From Bacillota bacterium (GTDB lineage: Bacteria; Bacillota; Clostridia; Christensenellales; CAG-138): 5,358 bases of DNA. The DNA lies in the NCBI GenBank assembly GCA_023435855.1, contig JAEZLG010000156.1:1-5358 (forward strand), given 5' to 3'. The first letter of the stretch is position 1; each line of letters starts with the position of its first letter. The position numbers were made by a program, and so were the translations under genes. Positions 1 through 5,130 of this stretch are shown in pieces. Below the pieces are notes generated by a model that was given only the letters and a program-made list of their open reading frames with translations, was not told where the DNA came from and searched no databases.

Positions 1-2
1 GG

Positions 3-311
3 TATTATCCGATTGATGTTTTGAGACGAATTGCTGATCTTTTTGGAGTTGATATTGTTGATTTATTAGATGATTACAATTTATTTCTTTATCGCGGACA
101 GGGTTCACAGATAAGGTCCATCCGACAGTCAGCATGCCTTACTCAAAAGCGCTTCGCAGAGCATTTGGGTGTTCAGGCTGGAACCGTTAAGCGATGGGAA
201 AGTGATAAAATGCGAATGACCAGAGCTTACTGGGAAAAGTTGAATTCATTCAAGCATTCCGTTTCAGGACGCTTGAGTTCTTCATCGTGCGTCATTAATA
301 ATTTCTTGTAA
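3..311 (+). CDS. XRE-type double helix-turn-helix regulator, C-terminal part (5' end outside window)
   Basis: The frame is open from the left window edge to a TAA at 309-311, giving 102 visible residues. An internal TTG at 21 could be called as a start, but it has no SD, and the codons before it (YYPIDV) continue a typical XRE domain ending, so the gene is read as truncated by the window. Residues 1-22 (YYPIDVLRRIADLFGVDIVD) match the last helices of one XRE/Cro-type HTH. After a linker, residues ~37-82 form a second HTH with the classic pattern LTQKRFAEHLGVQAGTVKRW-E, where the GVQAGTVKRWE segment is the recognition helix. It is presumably a DNA-binding repressor or activator; its target is not visible. 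Such tandem-HTH proteins are common on clostridial mobile elements (recollection, not a search). The residues after YWEKL (~83-102, Ser-rich) do not look like part of the fold and overlap the convergent gene by 30 bp. Confidence 0.8.
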   Translation, partial: YYPIDVLRRIADLFGVDIVDLLDDYNLFLYRGQGSQIRSIRQSACLTQKRFAEHLGVQAGTVKRWESDKMRMTRAYWEKLNSFKHSVSGRLSSSSCVINNFL

Positions 312-449
312 AAGTTTCTCTTTTTGATCTTTGGGACAAGGAATGGATTTTATCCGCCGTACAACTGCCTCTGCATGTACTGCGGCAACTTTCTTTTGCA
401 GTTCATGTAGACGATCAGGTTCTTTTGGATAATGCACGATGATTTCCAT
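282..449 (-). CDS. Small conserved-looking soluble protein, 55 aa, unknown function
   Basis: A 55-residue protein beginning MEIIVHYPKEPDRLHEL and ending in LLQEIINDAR. The start is placed at ATG 447-449 because a GCGAGG ribosome binding site (457-462) lies 7 nt upstream. A TTG at 464 would give five more residues but places the RBS inside the gene. It has no signal peptide or membrane segment. A short beta strand (EIIVHYP) is followed by two charged helices separated by a SIPCPKDQ turn with a single Cys. I recall similar short proteins among clostridial mobile-element cargo but cannot name a function. It runs convergently with the HTH regulator and their coding 3' ends overlap (282-311). It lies downstream of the terminator at 509-537, so it needs its own promoter; a weak candidate is at 472-500. 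Confidence 0.6.
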   Translation of the reverse strand: MEIIVHYPKEPDRLHELQKKVAAVHAEAVVRRIKSIPCPKDQKEKLLQEIINDAR

Positions 450-471
450 ATTTGTACCTCGCAAGAATGTA

Positions 472-500
472 TTTAGATACTATGCAGGCTTGATTGTCCG
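472..500 (-). promoter_or_regulatory. Weak candidate promoter for the 55-aa gene
   Basis: On the minus strand CGGACA (495-500) and TCTAAA (472-477) are separated by 17 bp, each matching four of six sigma-A consensus positions. The start of transcription would fall near 465, leaving a short leader that still contains the GCGAGG ribosome binding site. The main argument is context: a strong terminator separates this gene from the one upstream, so a promoter should exist in the ~60 bp available. Confidence 0.3.
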
Positions 501-508
501 ATATAACG

Positions 509-537
509 AAAAGGGAGCGGATCATCCGCTCCCTTTT
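509..537 (-). terminator. Rho-independent terminator after the secreted CARDB-like gene
   Basis: A perfect 12-bp stem (AAAAGGGAGCGG at 509-520 pairing with CCGCTCCCTTTT at 526-537) closes a 5-nt loop. It starts 14 nt after the TAG of the secreted-protein gene. On the minus strand the stem is followed by a T-containing run, and the plus strand also reads TTTTGTGTTT, so it may work in both directions. It separates the CARDB-like gene from the 55-aa gene. Confidence 0.88.
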
Positions 538-551
538 GTGTTTCTGCACTC

Positions 552-1817
552 CTAATGCGCCCAGGTGTTGTTGGTACTATCGTCTGTGTACATGTTGCTG
601 TCGATATAGATGTTTATCGGAATTGTGGCCGTAAGCTCACCACCCGGCGTTGAAGCGCCTACAGCCGTGATATTGGCGCTATATGTGGTCGCATCGGGGA
701 ACCACACCGGCACATACCATTTCTGCGCTCCTATGGGCGAATACGGGCTTACCGGCAGTGTCCAGGAGCCGCCGCTGTTGGCAAGCCTTACGACCTCACC
801 ATACCCGCGTTCCGGGATGAACATGACCACCTGTGTGGGGGCAAAGCTCGTATGGTAATTAGTGGATACATTGGCCGATACCGTCACACCGAAGCCATAA
901 CCGGACTTGAGCTGCGATACGGATGGTGTGGCCGTGAGCGTAAGGCGCGCCCAATACGAGGTTGTGACGCCGTTCTGGGTTTCCTCCCATGTCACATAGT
1001 TGTTGTTCTCACCGCCCGGGCGCGGGGGGATGGGTACCGGGTCCGGCTGCTCTACAGCATCAATGAAAGGCGGTTGGATGGTCACAGAACGGCTGTAGGA
1101 GTTATTGGAGTAATCCGTTTCTGTGACTGTCCGCGCCGGGTTGACGGTAGCTGCGATCGTCACAGGGCCGTGGGAAGGGGCTGTCCACGTAAACAGAACG
1201 GTGGCTTTACTGTTTGCAGGAACATTGACCGTCTTGCTCTGCGCAGCACCGCCTGCCTCGAAACTAACCTCAACGCTGTTTACGGCAGCTGACTGCAAGC
1301 CCTGGATAGTGACGGTAGATACTACCGTGCTGTTACCGCGATAGTTGGCCGGTGTTATATTCGTCACGGTCAGATCGGGGGTAACAGGAGGCGGAGTATT
1401 ACGGTCGTCATCATCGTCGTCGTCGTCACGGTCGGGTCTGGGTGTTCGGGTGGGAGTGGGTTTCGGCGGCGTAGGTGTATTATTCATTGAGCCGCTAGAA
1501 GACGAACTTCTGCCGCTGCTTGTGGAACTGGAGGAACTGCTGCCCTGACCGGAGCCGTTCGACCATACGCCAGGATTGCCGTAGGTCGTTCTGTTGCCTT
1601 TGCTGGTATTGGTCAGTGCTTCATAGGCATCTTTCAGCGGGGGGGTTGAGGAACCATAGTTTCTGCCAGAAGATGAACCAGAGTTATTGTTTCCTCCTCC
1701 TGAGCTAGGCGGTTTGTTCGGTCCATCGTCGGGTCTTGCCAAAGCAATTGAATAAATAGTAAGAATGCTCACAAATACGAGCACTACTGCAATAAAACGC
1801 CTTGTTTTGTTTGTCAT
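552..1817 (-). CDS. Secreted low-complexity surface protein with CARDB-like domain
   Basis: A 421-residue exported protein. The ATG at 1815-1817 has an AAAGGAG SD 6 nt upstream. Residues 1-27 are a signal peptide (TRR, hydrophobic core ~8-23, cleavage after ALA), with no lipobox. Residues 29-145 are disordered: Gly/Asn/Ser-rich, a Ser block at 93-109, a Pro/Thr stretch at 114-128 and eight consecutive Asp at 131-138. Residues ~147-247 (PDLTVTNITP at the start, TVTETDYSNNSYSRSVTI at the end) fit a CARDB-type Ig-like fold, in which the ETD-NN end is the recurrent signature. Residues ~270-408 form a second beta-rich domain (KSGYGFGVTVSANVST, WYVPVWFPDATTY, INIYIDSNMYTDD) that I cannot name but seem to recall from clostridial surface proteins near Tad-type genes. 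There is no LPxTG or C-terminal membrane segment, so it may be released or held by a partner. It is flanked by terminators, hence a single-gene transcription unit. Adhesin or pilus-accessory roles are inference. Confidence 0.85.
   Translation of the reverse strand: MTNKTRRFIAVVLVFVSILTIYSIALARPDDGPNKPPSSGGGNNNSGSSSGRNYGSSTPPLKDAYEALTNTSKGNRTTYGNPGVWSNGSGQGSSSSSSTSSGRSSSSSGSMNNTPTPPKPTPTRTPRPDRDDDDDDDDRNTPPPVTPDLTVTNITPANYRGNSTVVSTVTIQGLQSAAVNSVEVSFEAGGAAQSKTVNVPANSKATVLFTWTAPSHGPVTIAATVNPARTVTETDYSNNSYSRSVTIQPPFIDAVEQPDPVPIPPRPGGENNNYVTWEETQNGVTTSYWARLTLTATPSVSQLKSGYGFGVTVSANVSTNYHTSFAPTQVVMFIPERGYGEVVRLANSGGSWTLPVSPYSPIGAQKWYVPVWFPDATTYSANITAVGASTPGGELTATIPINIYIDSNMYTDDSTNNTWAH
1404..1427 (-). 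repeat. GAY trinucleotide run encoding eight Asp
   Basis: Eight tandem Asp codons (on the coding strand four GAC, two GAT, two GAC) form a short microsatellite-like tract inside the linker of the secreted protein. It is flanked on both sides by Arg codons. Such in-frame tracts can change length by slippage without breaking the frame. The acidic run could bind Ca2+ or act as a spacer, but nothing in the sequence decides this. Confidence 0.7.
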
Positions 1818-1902
1818 ATTAAACTCCTTTCGTAATGTGAACTTACGATATTTACATCTCTTGTAATATCACCTCCTAACACAAAGGTGGTATCTATATA
1901 AA
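1818..1902 (-). promoter_or_regulatory. Structured 5' leader of the secreted-protein gene
   Basis: The ~85 bp between the upstream terminator and the ATG must hold the promoter, because the gene is insulated on both sides. Only a -10-like TATATAGAT (around 1892-1900) is visible, with no convincing -35. The leader holds three inverted repeats: CGTAA/TTACG (1831-1835 with 1843-1847), GATATTTACA/TGTAATATC (1847-1856 with 1862-1870, one bulged base) and TATCACCT/AGGTGGTA (1867-1874 with 1885-1892, one mismatch). The last two overlap at 1867-1870 and cannot both form fully. The functional SD (AAAGGAG) lies at the 3' end of the leader. Confidence 0.4.
1866..1877 (-). promoter_or_regulatory. Orphan Shine-Dalgarno-like sequence in the leader
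   Basis: On the minus strand AGGAGGTGATAT is nearly fully complementary to the 3' end of 16S rRNA, better than the SD actually used by the gene, yet it lies about 50 nt upstream of the ATG. The only ATG near it is 14 nt downstream and is followed at once by TAA. It could be a 5' mRNA-stabilising SD of the cry3A STAB-SD kind, a ribosome standby site, or part of an extended -10 element (TGATATTAC). The match is seen; the role is inference. Confidence 0.4.
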
Positions 1903-1929
1903 AAGAGCATTTCGTAACGAAATGCTCTT
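1898..1929 (-). terminator. Second rho-independent terminator downstream of the lipoprotein gene
   Basis: A perfect inverted repeat, AAGAGCATTTCGT at 1903-1915 and ACGAAATGCTCTT at 1917-1929, forms a stem of about 12 bp with a 3-nt loop. On the minus strand it is followed directly by a TTTTTATATA tract, the classic intrinsic terminator layout. It lies about 60 bp after the lipoprotein stop codon and just before the leader of the next gene. Confidence 0.88.
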
Positions 1930-1948
1930 AAAGGAACGGCTACCGGCT

Positions 1949-2004
1949 GAAAGAAAAAATGGAAAAAGAGAAAAGGCGCTTATGGCCGTTATGCCATGTG
2001 CGCC
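1949..2004 (-). terminator. First terminator hairpin overlapping the lipoprotein stop codon
   Basis: GGCGCTTATGGC (1975-1986) pairs with GCCATGTGCGCC (1993-2004), leaving a 6-nt loop, one T-T mismatch and one G-T pair. On the minus strand it is followed by a pyrimidine tract (TTTTCTCTTTTTCC, then more T down to 1949). The stem includes the last codons and the TAA of the lipoprotein gene. The interrupted T-tract suggests partial termination, with the hairpin at 1898-1929 as a second stop. Confidence 0.6.
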
Positions 2005-2885
2005 TCTGCCAGTGCAATCATATTTGAATCTGCTTCTGTCCATCCATTGGAAATGTAGAGCCAATTGTAAACTCCATATTTACCATGCTCATACTTTGTA
2101 TTGTTCATGGGTTCATCAAGGATGACATTATACTCAATATCAAACCAATACCACTTATTTAGATCAAAGCTATTTTCCTTAACAAATTTCGATGAAGCAT
2201 GACTCATATTAAACAGTGCGCGTCCACGAACTCTGAAAAAGCCATCGGCACATTGATAAACAAGGGAAGGGTCTGTTACGAGAACACCTATTTCAGTGAT
2301 TTGATTTTTCTTTCCTACTTTCAAAATGTCCTCAACATAATCACATTCCTCCGAGTACGAAAGAGCGTTGTAATAAAAATCTGCATAAACCGATTCCAGA
2401 TCTTCGGCGGTATAGTCTTGATTAAGGTCAGACCGGGCAAATCCTCTTGCCGCTTCCATAATCGCTGTCACTTCGTCAATTCCATACTCCTCGATGCACT
2501 CAACGTTAGTTTTAAATGCATAGTTTTTCTTCATTGTTGCCTCCGCCCACATATTATAGGGATGCTCATATAGGTAAAGCGGAATCTCGGTATTGATATT
2601 GGAGTAATCGGAAGGCATTGTCCATTCGGCGTAGTTAAATGCTGTTGCAAATTCTTCTGTGTACTCATCACCGTAAATTTCGCAATACTTCTTTGCAAAA
2701 TCAACATAGCTTCCGGCAGGTTCCCTTGTCGGCTCCGGTGTCGGTACTGGAGTAGCCGTAGGAGTAGGAGCCAGTGTTGCTTCCGGCGTAGCGGTTGCAG
2801 GGGTAGGATACGCTACTGTGCTATTGCACGATGTAAGAAGCGCTGTCAGCCCGATAATTGCGATAAACTGGATAGCCTTTTTCAT
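1989..2885 (-). CDS. Secreted lipoprotein of unknown function
   Basis: A 298-residue protein with a lipoprotein signal peptide: MKKAIQF, hydrophobic core 7-17, and a lipobox LTSC at 17-20, so Cys20 should be lipidated and the protein anchored on the outer face of the membrane. Residues 27-57 are a Pro/Thr/Ala linker (TPTATPVPTPEPT) typical of clostridial lipoproteins. Residues ~59-298 form an acidic, Tyr/Trp-rich domain I do not recognise. It has four further Cys (68, 130, 181, 212) that could form disulfides, and a C-terminal aromatic patch (KWYWFDIEYNV, YNWLYISNGW). The ATG at 2883-2885 follows a GAAAGGAG SD with 9 nt spacing. It has its own promoter in the gap after the tad-like operon and two terminators after it. 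Its base composition is visibly more AT-rich than the secreted-protein gene next door. A pilus-pilot or envelope role is only suggested by location. Confidence 0.83.
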   Translation of the reverse strand: MKKAIQFIAIIGLTALLTSCNSTVAYPTPATATPEATLAPTPTATPVPTPEPTREPAGSYVDFAKKYCEIYGDEYTEEFATAFNYAEWTMPSDYSNINTEIPLYLYEHPYNMWAEATMKKNYAFKTNVECIEEYGIDEVTAIMEAARGFARSDLNQDYTAEDLESVYADFYYNALSYSEECDYVEDILKVGKKNQITEIGVLVTDPSLVYQCADGFFRVRGRALFNMSHASSKFVKENSFDLNKWYWFDIEYNVILDEPMNNTKYEHGKYGVYNWLYISNGWTEADSNMIALAEAHMA

Positions 2886-2956
2886 AGTGTTTCGCTCCTT
2901 TCAGGGCGGTATCTGCTGTCATAAACTGTAAATAATTAGTAGTATTACCTATATTT

Positions 2957-2985
2957 ATTATATCACTTTGCGCCGCTATTTGCAA
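2957..2985 (-). promoter_or_regulatory. Sigma-A promoter of the lipoprotein gene
   Basis: On the minus strand TTGCAA (2980-2985) and a perfect TATAAT (2957-2962) are separated by exactly 17 bp. Transcription would start near 2950, giving a leader of about 65 nt ending in the GAAAGGAG ribosome binding site. It lies in the 147-bp gap after the TadE-like gene, so the lipoprotein can be expressed independently of the pilus operon. No clear terminator is seen between the two, so read-through from upstream is also possible. Confidence 0.82.
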
Positions 2986-3032
2986 GCGAAAAGTGCCTAT
3001 TTTAGGGGTTTTTTTCATCTTTTTGAGTGGTT

Positions 3033-3506
3033 CTATATGTCCAAGCGTTGGTTCCGGCTGGCAATTTTATAGGGGATTGTAAATGAGATTCCATCATCTA
3101 AGTAATCGTTAAAAACGCTCACAGGAATAACAATTGTTCCTTGAATATTAATTCTTGGCGGTTCTTCATTGACCGTTATGCCGGTTATAGATAGCCTGTA
3201 TTCCGTCTTCCCATCAACGACAAGAGCGTTAGAAGCATTCAATCTCATATCGCCATGCAAGTAATCAGATAACGCAGCTTGGGCAGCAGCGGCGTCAATT
3301 TTCGAGATCCCATCCTGCCGGTAATCGTCAAGCATGGCGATCTCAACGGAAAGGTTGGCAGCACGGCTTAATTCCTTCTCCACATGATTGCGGATGGTAT
3401 GGACACGGTTGATCTCCATTGTTACGCTCACAATTACAATGAATACGATCAAAAAGACGATCATACCGAGCTCGGCTTCGCCTCGCTTGTCCTTCAATAG
3501 GCGCAT
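3033..3506 (-). CDS. TadE-like pseudopilin
   Basis: A 157-residue protein with a short basic N-terminus containing KRGEAELG (7-14), a single hydrophobic segment (~12-30), then a polar helix (EINRVHTIRNHVEKELSRAANLSVE, split by charges) and a beta-rich extracytoplasmic domain ending in RNQRLDI. This layout is that of TadE/TadG-type minor pilins, which act in the assembly or tip of Tad pili. Gly9 followed by acidic residues resembles a prepilin peptidase site, but no Glu sits at +5 after Gly9, so processing is uncertain. The ATG at 3504-3506 follows AAGGAGGAG (3513-3521). It is the last gene of the tad-like operon, 15 nt after the DUF4320-like gene. Family membership comes from topology and N-terminal pattern. 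Confidence 0.75.
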   Translation of the reverse strand: MRLLKDKRGEAELGMIVFLIVFIVIVSVTMEINRVHTIRNHVEKELSRAANLSVEIAMLDDYRQDGISKIDAAAAQAALSDYLHGDMRLNASNALVVDGKTEYRLSITGITVNEEPPRINIQGTIVIPVSVFNDYLDDGISFTIPYKIASRNQRLDI

Positions 3507-3521
3507 GGGGTTCTCCTCCTT

Positions 3522-3974
3522 CTAAACCTTCCAGTAAACTTCGCTTATGCCGGAGACCGTCTTGCTTACTGGTACGTCAATCGTTACGGGATCCGAGAAT
3601 GTGGGTGTAAGTAGTGGAATTTTCATAACAACAGATACTGTTATGCTAATCCGTTCACGGAGCTGGATTTTATTATCCGCAACGTATGTAGCCGAGACTG
3701 AAACGGACGGAGAAAGGTTTGTCTGTTCCTTCATCCGGTTAAGTTCTGCCTGGTATTCAGCCCCAACTTCTCCAGACAGTTCGATTGTCCGCATAAGCTG
3801 ACAGGCCATGTAGTCTACATTCTGCTTGGTCGTAAAGAGCGGCATCAAGTAGATGAAGCCGGCAACAAGGGTCATGATGATAAGGAAATTTACCAGTGTG
3901 CCTACAAACCCCTCTGCGCGCCTCTCCCTCAACAAAAGGGACAGGCGCGTGTAAATCAAGTGCACTTTTTTCAT
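3522..3974 (-). CDS. DUF4320-like membrane-anchored pilus-locus protein
   Basis: A 150-residue protein with a basic N-terminus (LLLRERRAEGF, 13-23), one membrane segment (~24-47), a polar helix starting TTKQNVDYMACQLMRTIEL, the phrase EQTNLSPSVSVSATY, then a beta-rich part ending SGISEVYWKV. The N-terminal RAEGF, the KQNVDYMA segment after the membrane helix and the SG-SE-YWK ending fit my recollection of DUF4320, a small TadE-like family in Firmicutes found beside Tad-type secretion genes; its function is not established. It probably acts as a minor pilin or assembly factor outside the membrane. The ATG at 3972-3974 is 11 nt after the pilin-like gene, and its SD (AGGAAG) overlaps that gene's TGA, implying translational coupling. 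Confidence 0.72.
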   Translation of the reverse strand: MKKVHLIYTRLSLLLRERRAEGFVGTLVNFLIIMTLVAGFIYLMPLFTTKQNVDYMACQLMRTIELSGEVGAEYQAELNRMKEQTNLSPSVSVSATYVADNKIQLRERISITVSVVMKIPLLTPTFSDPVTIDVPVSKTVSGISEVYWKV

Positions 3975-3985
3975 GGTTCACTTCC

Positions 3986-4225
3986 TCAGATGCCCAGCAT
4001 GGTGCTAATCTTGTTAACTATGGAGCTGAACAGGTTGGGCAGCGCAGCGTTTAAGAGGCCGATCAGGACGGCAGCGGTAGCAACCGATATTACAATCCCG
4101 ATGATAATATCGACGGCAGATGCTCCGCGCTGGTCGATAGCGAATGCCAGAAGCCGCTGTTTGGCTTTTTCCGCAATAGTGTGGATACTGCGGAGCTTAA
4201 AGGTAAGTACGTTTTTCTGTTTCAT
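3986..4225 (-). CDS. Small pilin-like protein (Flp/DUF6133-like)
   Basis: A 79-residue protein placed where Tad loci carry the major pilin. It has a long basic leader (1-34), then the sequence QRGASAVDIIIG and a hydrophobic helix (~39-61), and a short amphipathic tail ending ISTMLGI. Gly34 followed by ASAVD resembles the prepilin peptidase site G|xxxxE of Flp pilins, with Asp39 in place of the usual Glu at +5. If cut there the mature protein would be 45 residues, within the size range of Flp pilins. It is 18 nt after the TadC-like gene, with an AAAGGAG SD 8 nt before the ATG at 4223-4225. The membrane-helix layout also fits DUF6133-type proteins of clostridial elements. A structural pilin is the best reading, but a small membrane component of a secretion channel is the alternative. 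Confidence 0.68.
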   Translation of the reverse strand: MKQKNVLTFKLRSIHTIAEKAKQRLLAFAIDQRGASAVDIIIGIVISVATAAVLIGLLNAALPNLFSSIVNKISTMLGI

Positions 4226-4243
4226 GTAAATTTCTCCTTTGCT

Positions 4244-5128
4244 TTATTGAAATAATGTCATGCCCTGTATTAGTTGCATGATTACCGGATAGATGAAAAC
4301 GAGGATGGCACAGGCCATCATAGCAAATGTCGCTCGCTTGATTTTGTGAGGGCGCTTTCCGACGGTGCGCCGGATGTTCTCGCGGTTCAGGATACCCATC
4401 TGATGATTTGCTGAGTCAAAGTAATACTGTTGGTCGGCACCGTCGCGGCTTACCTCGATCAATGCGTTGACAAAGCTTCGGAGATGGTCATTGTTTAACG
4501 TGGTTTCAAACTGCCTAAGTGCCTGTTCCTTATTCTCGTTCGCACCCAGGCGCGCAATGAGTTTGTTCAGGTCTGTTTTGAGAGGCGTATCCTGTACATT
4601 TTCAATGTACTTTTCAAATATTCTCTGAAAGTTCTTGTCCGACTTAAGCGATTCGGCAACTGACCGAACAAAGCTTGGCAGAGCGCGCAGGATGGATGCG
4701 TTCAGCTCTTTTAGCTTTTCTTTGACCATCTCAAGCTCACGCAGCGCAAAGAGAACGCCAAGCACGACAAGTGCGATGGATATGATAGGAATACCGGCAA
4801 TCAGACTTGGTATTACGCACAGCTCGATCAGGAGTCCCTTTGAGATTGCCATGCCGTAATACATCTGTGGTGTCAACGGGATTCCGGCGCGCTGGAGATC
4901 CCGAAGGAGGGAATCGTGCCTATACTGTGGCAGATCGATGTACCGGGATATAACGCGCGCAAGCGGGACTGCAAGACGGTCAAAAATGTTGCGGAAGCTT
5001 TCCTTTTTGTGATACTGCCTCAACCGCTTTTTCATTTCCTTGATGCTTTTCAGCCCTAGCAGGCGGGAGATCAGAAAGTATGCGCCGGTGTAAAGCAGGA
5101 CAAATACAAATAGCTGTAAACCGCCCAT
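4244..5128 (-). CDS. tadC: TadC-like inner-membrane platform protein (type II secretion F domain)
   Basis: A 294-residue membrane protein. Segments at ~3-22, ~93-112, ~114-130 and ~267-287 are hydrophobic. Between the third and fourth lies a cytoplasmic T2SSF-type domain (~145-255): LRALPSFVRSVAESLKSDKN, LKTDLNKLIARLGANENKEQAL and FVNALIEVSRDGADQQ follow the TadB/TadC pattern of helix, Gly-containing turn, eqAL and fv-al---r-G. The segment DLQRAGIPLTPQMYYG before membrane helix 2 is also characteristic. In Tad systems paired TadB and TadC form the platform that couples the TadA ATPase to pilin polymerisation. The start is ATG 5126-5128, with GGAGG 7 nt upstream. The frame stays open for 66 codons further, but that part overlaps the upstream gene and is Cys-rich shadow sequence. 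Only 2 nt separate it from the tadB-like stop, so translation is likely coupled. Confidence 0.82.
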   Translation of the reverse strand: MGGLQLFVFVLLYTGAYFLISRLLGLKSIKEMKKRLRQYHKKESFRNIFDRLAVPLARVISRYIDLPQYRHDSLLRDLQRAGIPLTPQMYYGMAISKGLLIELCVIPSLIAGIPIISIALVVLGVLFALRELEMVKEKLKELNASILRALPSFVRSVAESLKSDKNFQRIFEKYIENVQDTPLKTDLNKLIARLGANENKEQALRQFETTLNNDHLRSFVNALIEVSRDGADQQYYFDSANHQMGILNRENIRRTVGKRPHKIKRATFAMMACAILVFIYPVIMQLIQGMTLFQ

Positions 5129-5130
5129 AA

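Noticed and set aside
450..464. Five-residue N-terminal extension of the 55-aa protein from TTG 464
   Set aside because: The GCGAGG ribosome binding site falls inside this extension and is well spaced for ATG 449.
852..1292. Long plus-strand open frame (146 codons) and its neighbours at 610-858, 1123-1344 and 1345-1548
   Set aside because: These lie antisense to the secreted-protein gene. Their composition (Arg-rich, or poly-Ser opposite the Asp run) is that expected from the opposite strand, and none has an SD.
1817..1884. 22-codon GTG-started open frame in the leader, ending in ATGA overlap with the secreted-protein start
   Set aside because: No SD precedes the GTG and the frame spans the orphan SD itself; an overlapping stop at the ATG can arise by chance.
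2821..3018. 65-codon minus-strand open frame over the lipoprotein promoter and start
   Set aside because: It overlaps a good promoter and the start of the lipoprotein gene in another frame, has no SD, and its sequence looks random.
2994..3018. CCTATTTTAGGGG followed by T7 on the plus strand as a terminator
   Set aside because: The stem is only four base pairs and no plus-strand gene lies upstream that it could end.
3757..3981. 74-codon minus-strand open frame over the DUF4320-like gene
   Set aside because: It is an out-of-frame shadow with Cys/His/Arg-rich composition inside a gene with a clear SD and membrane topology.
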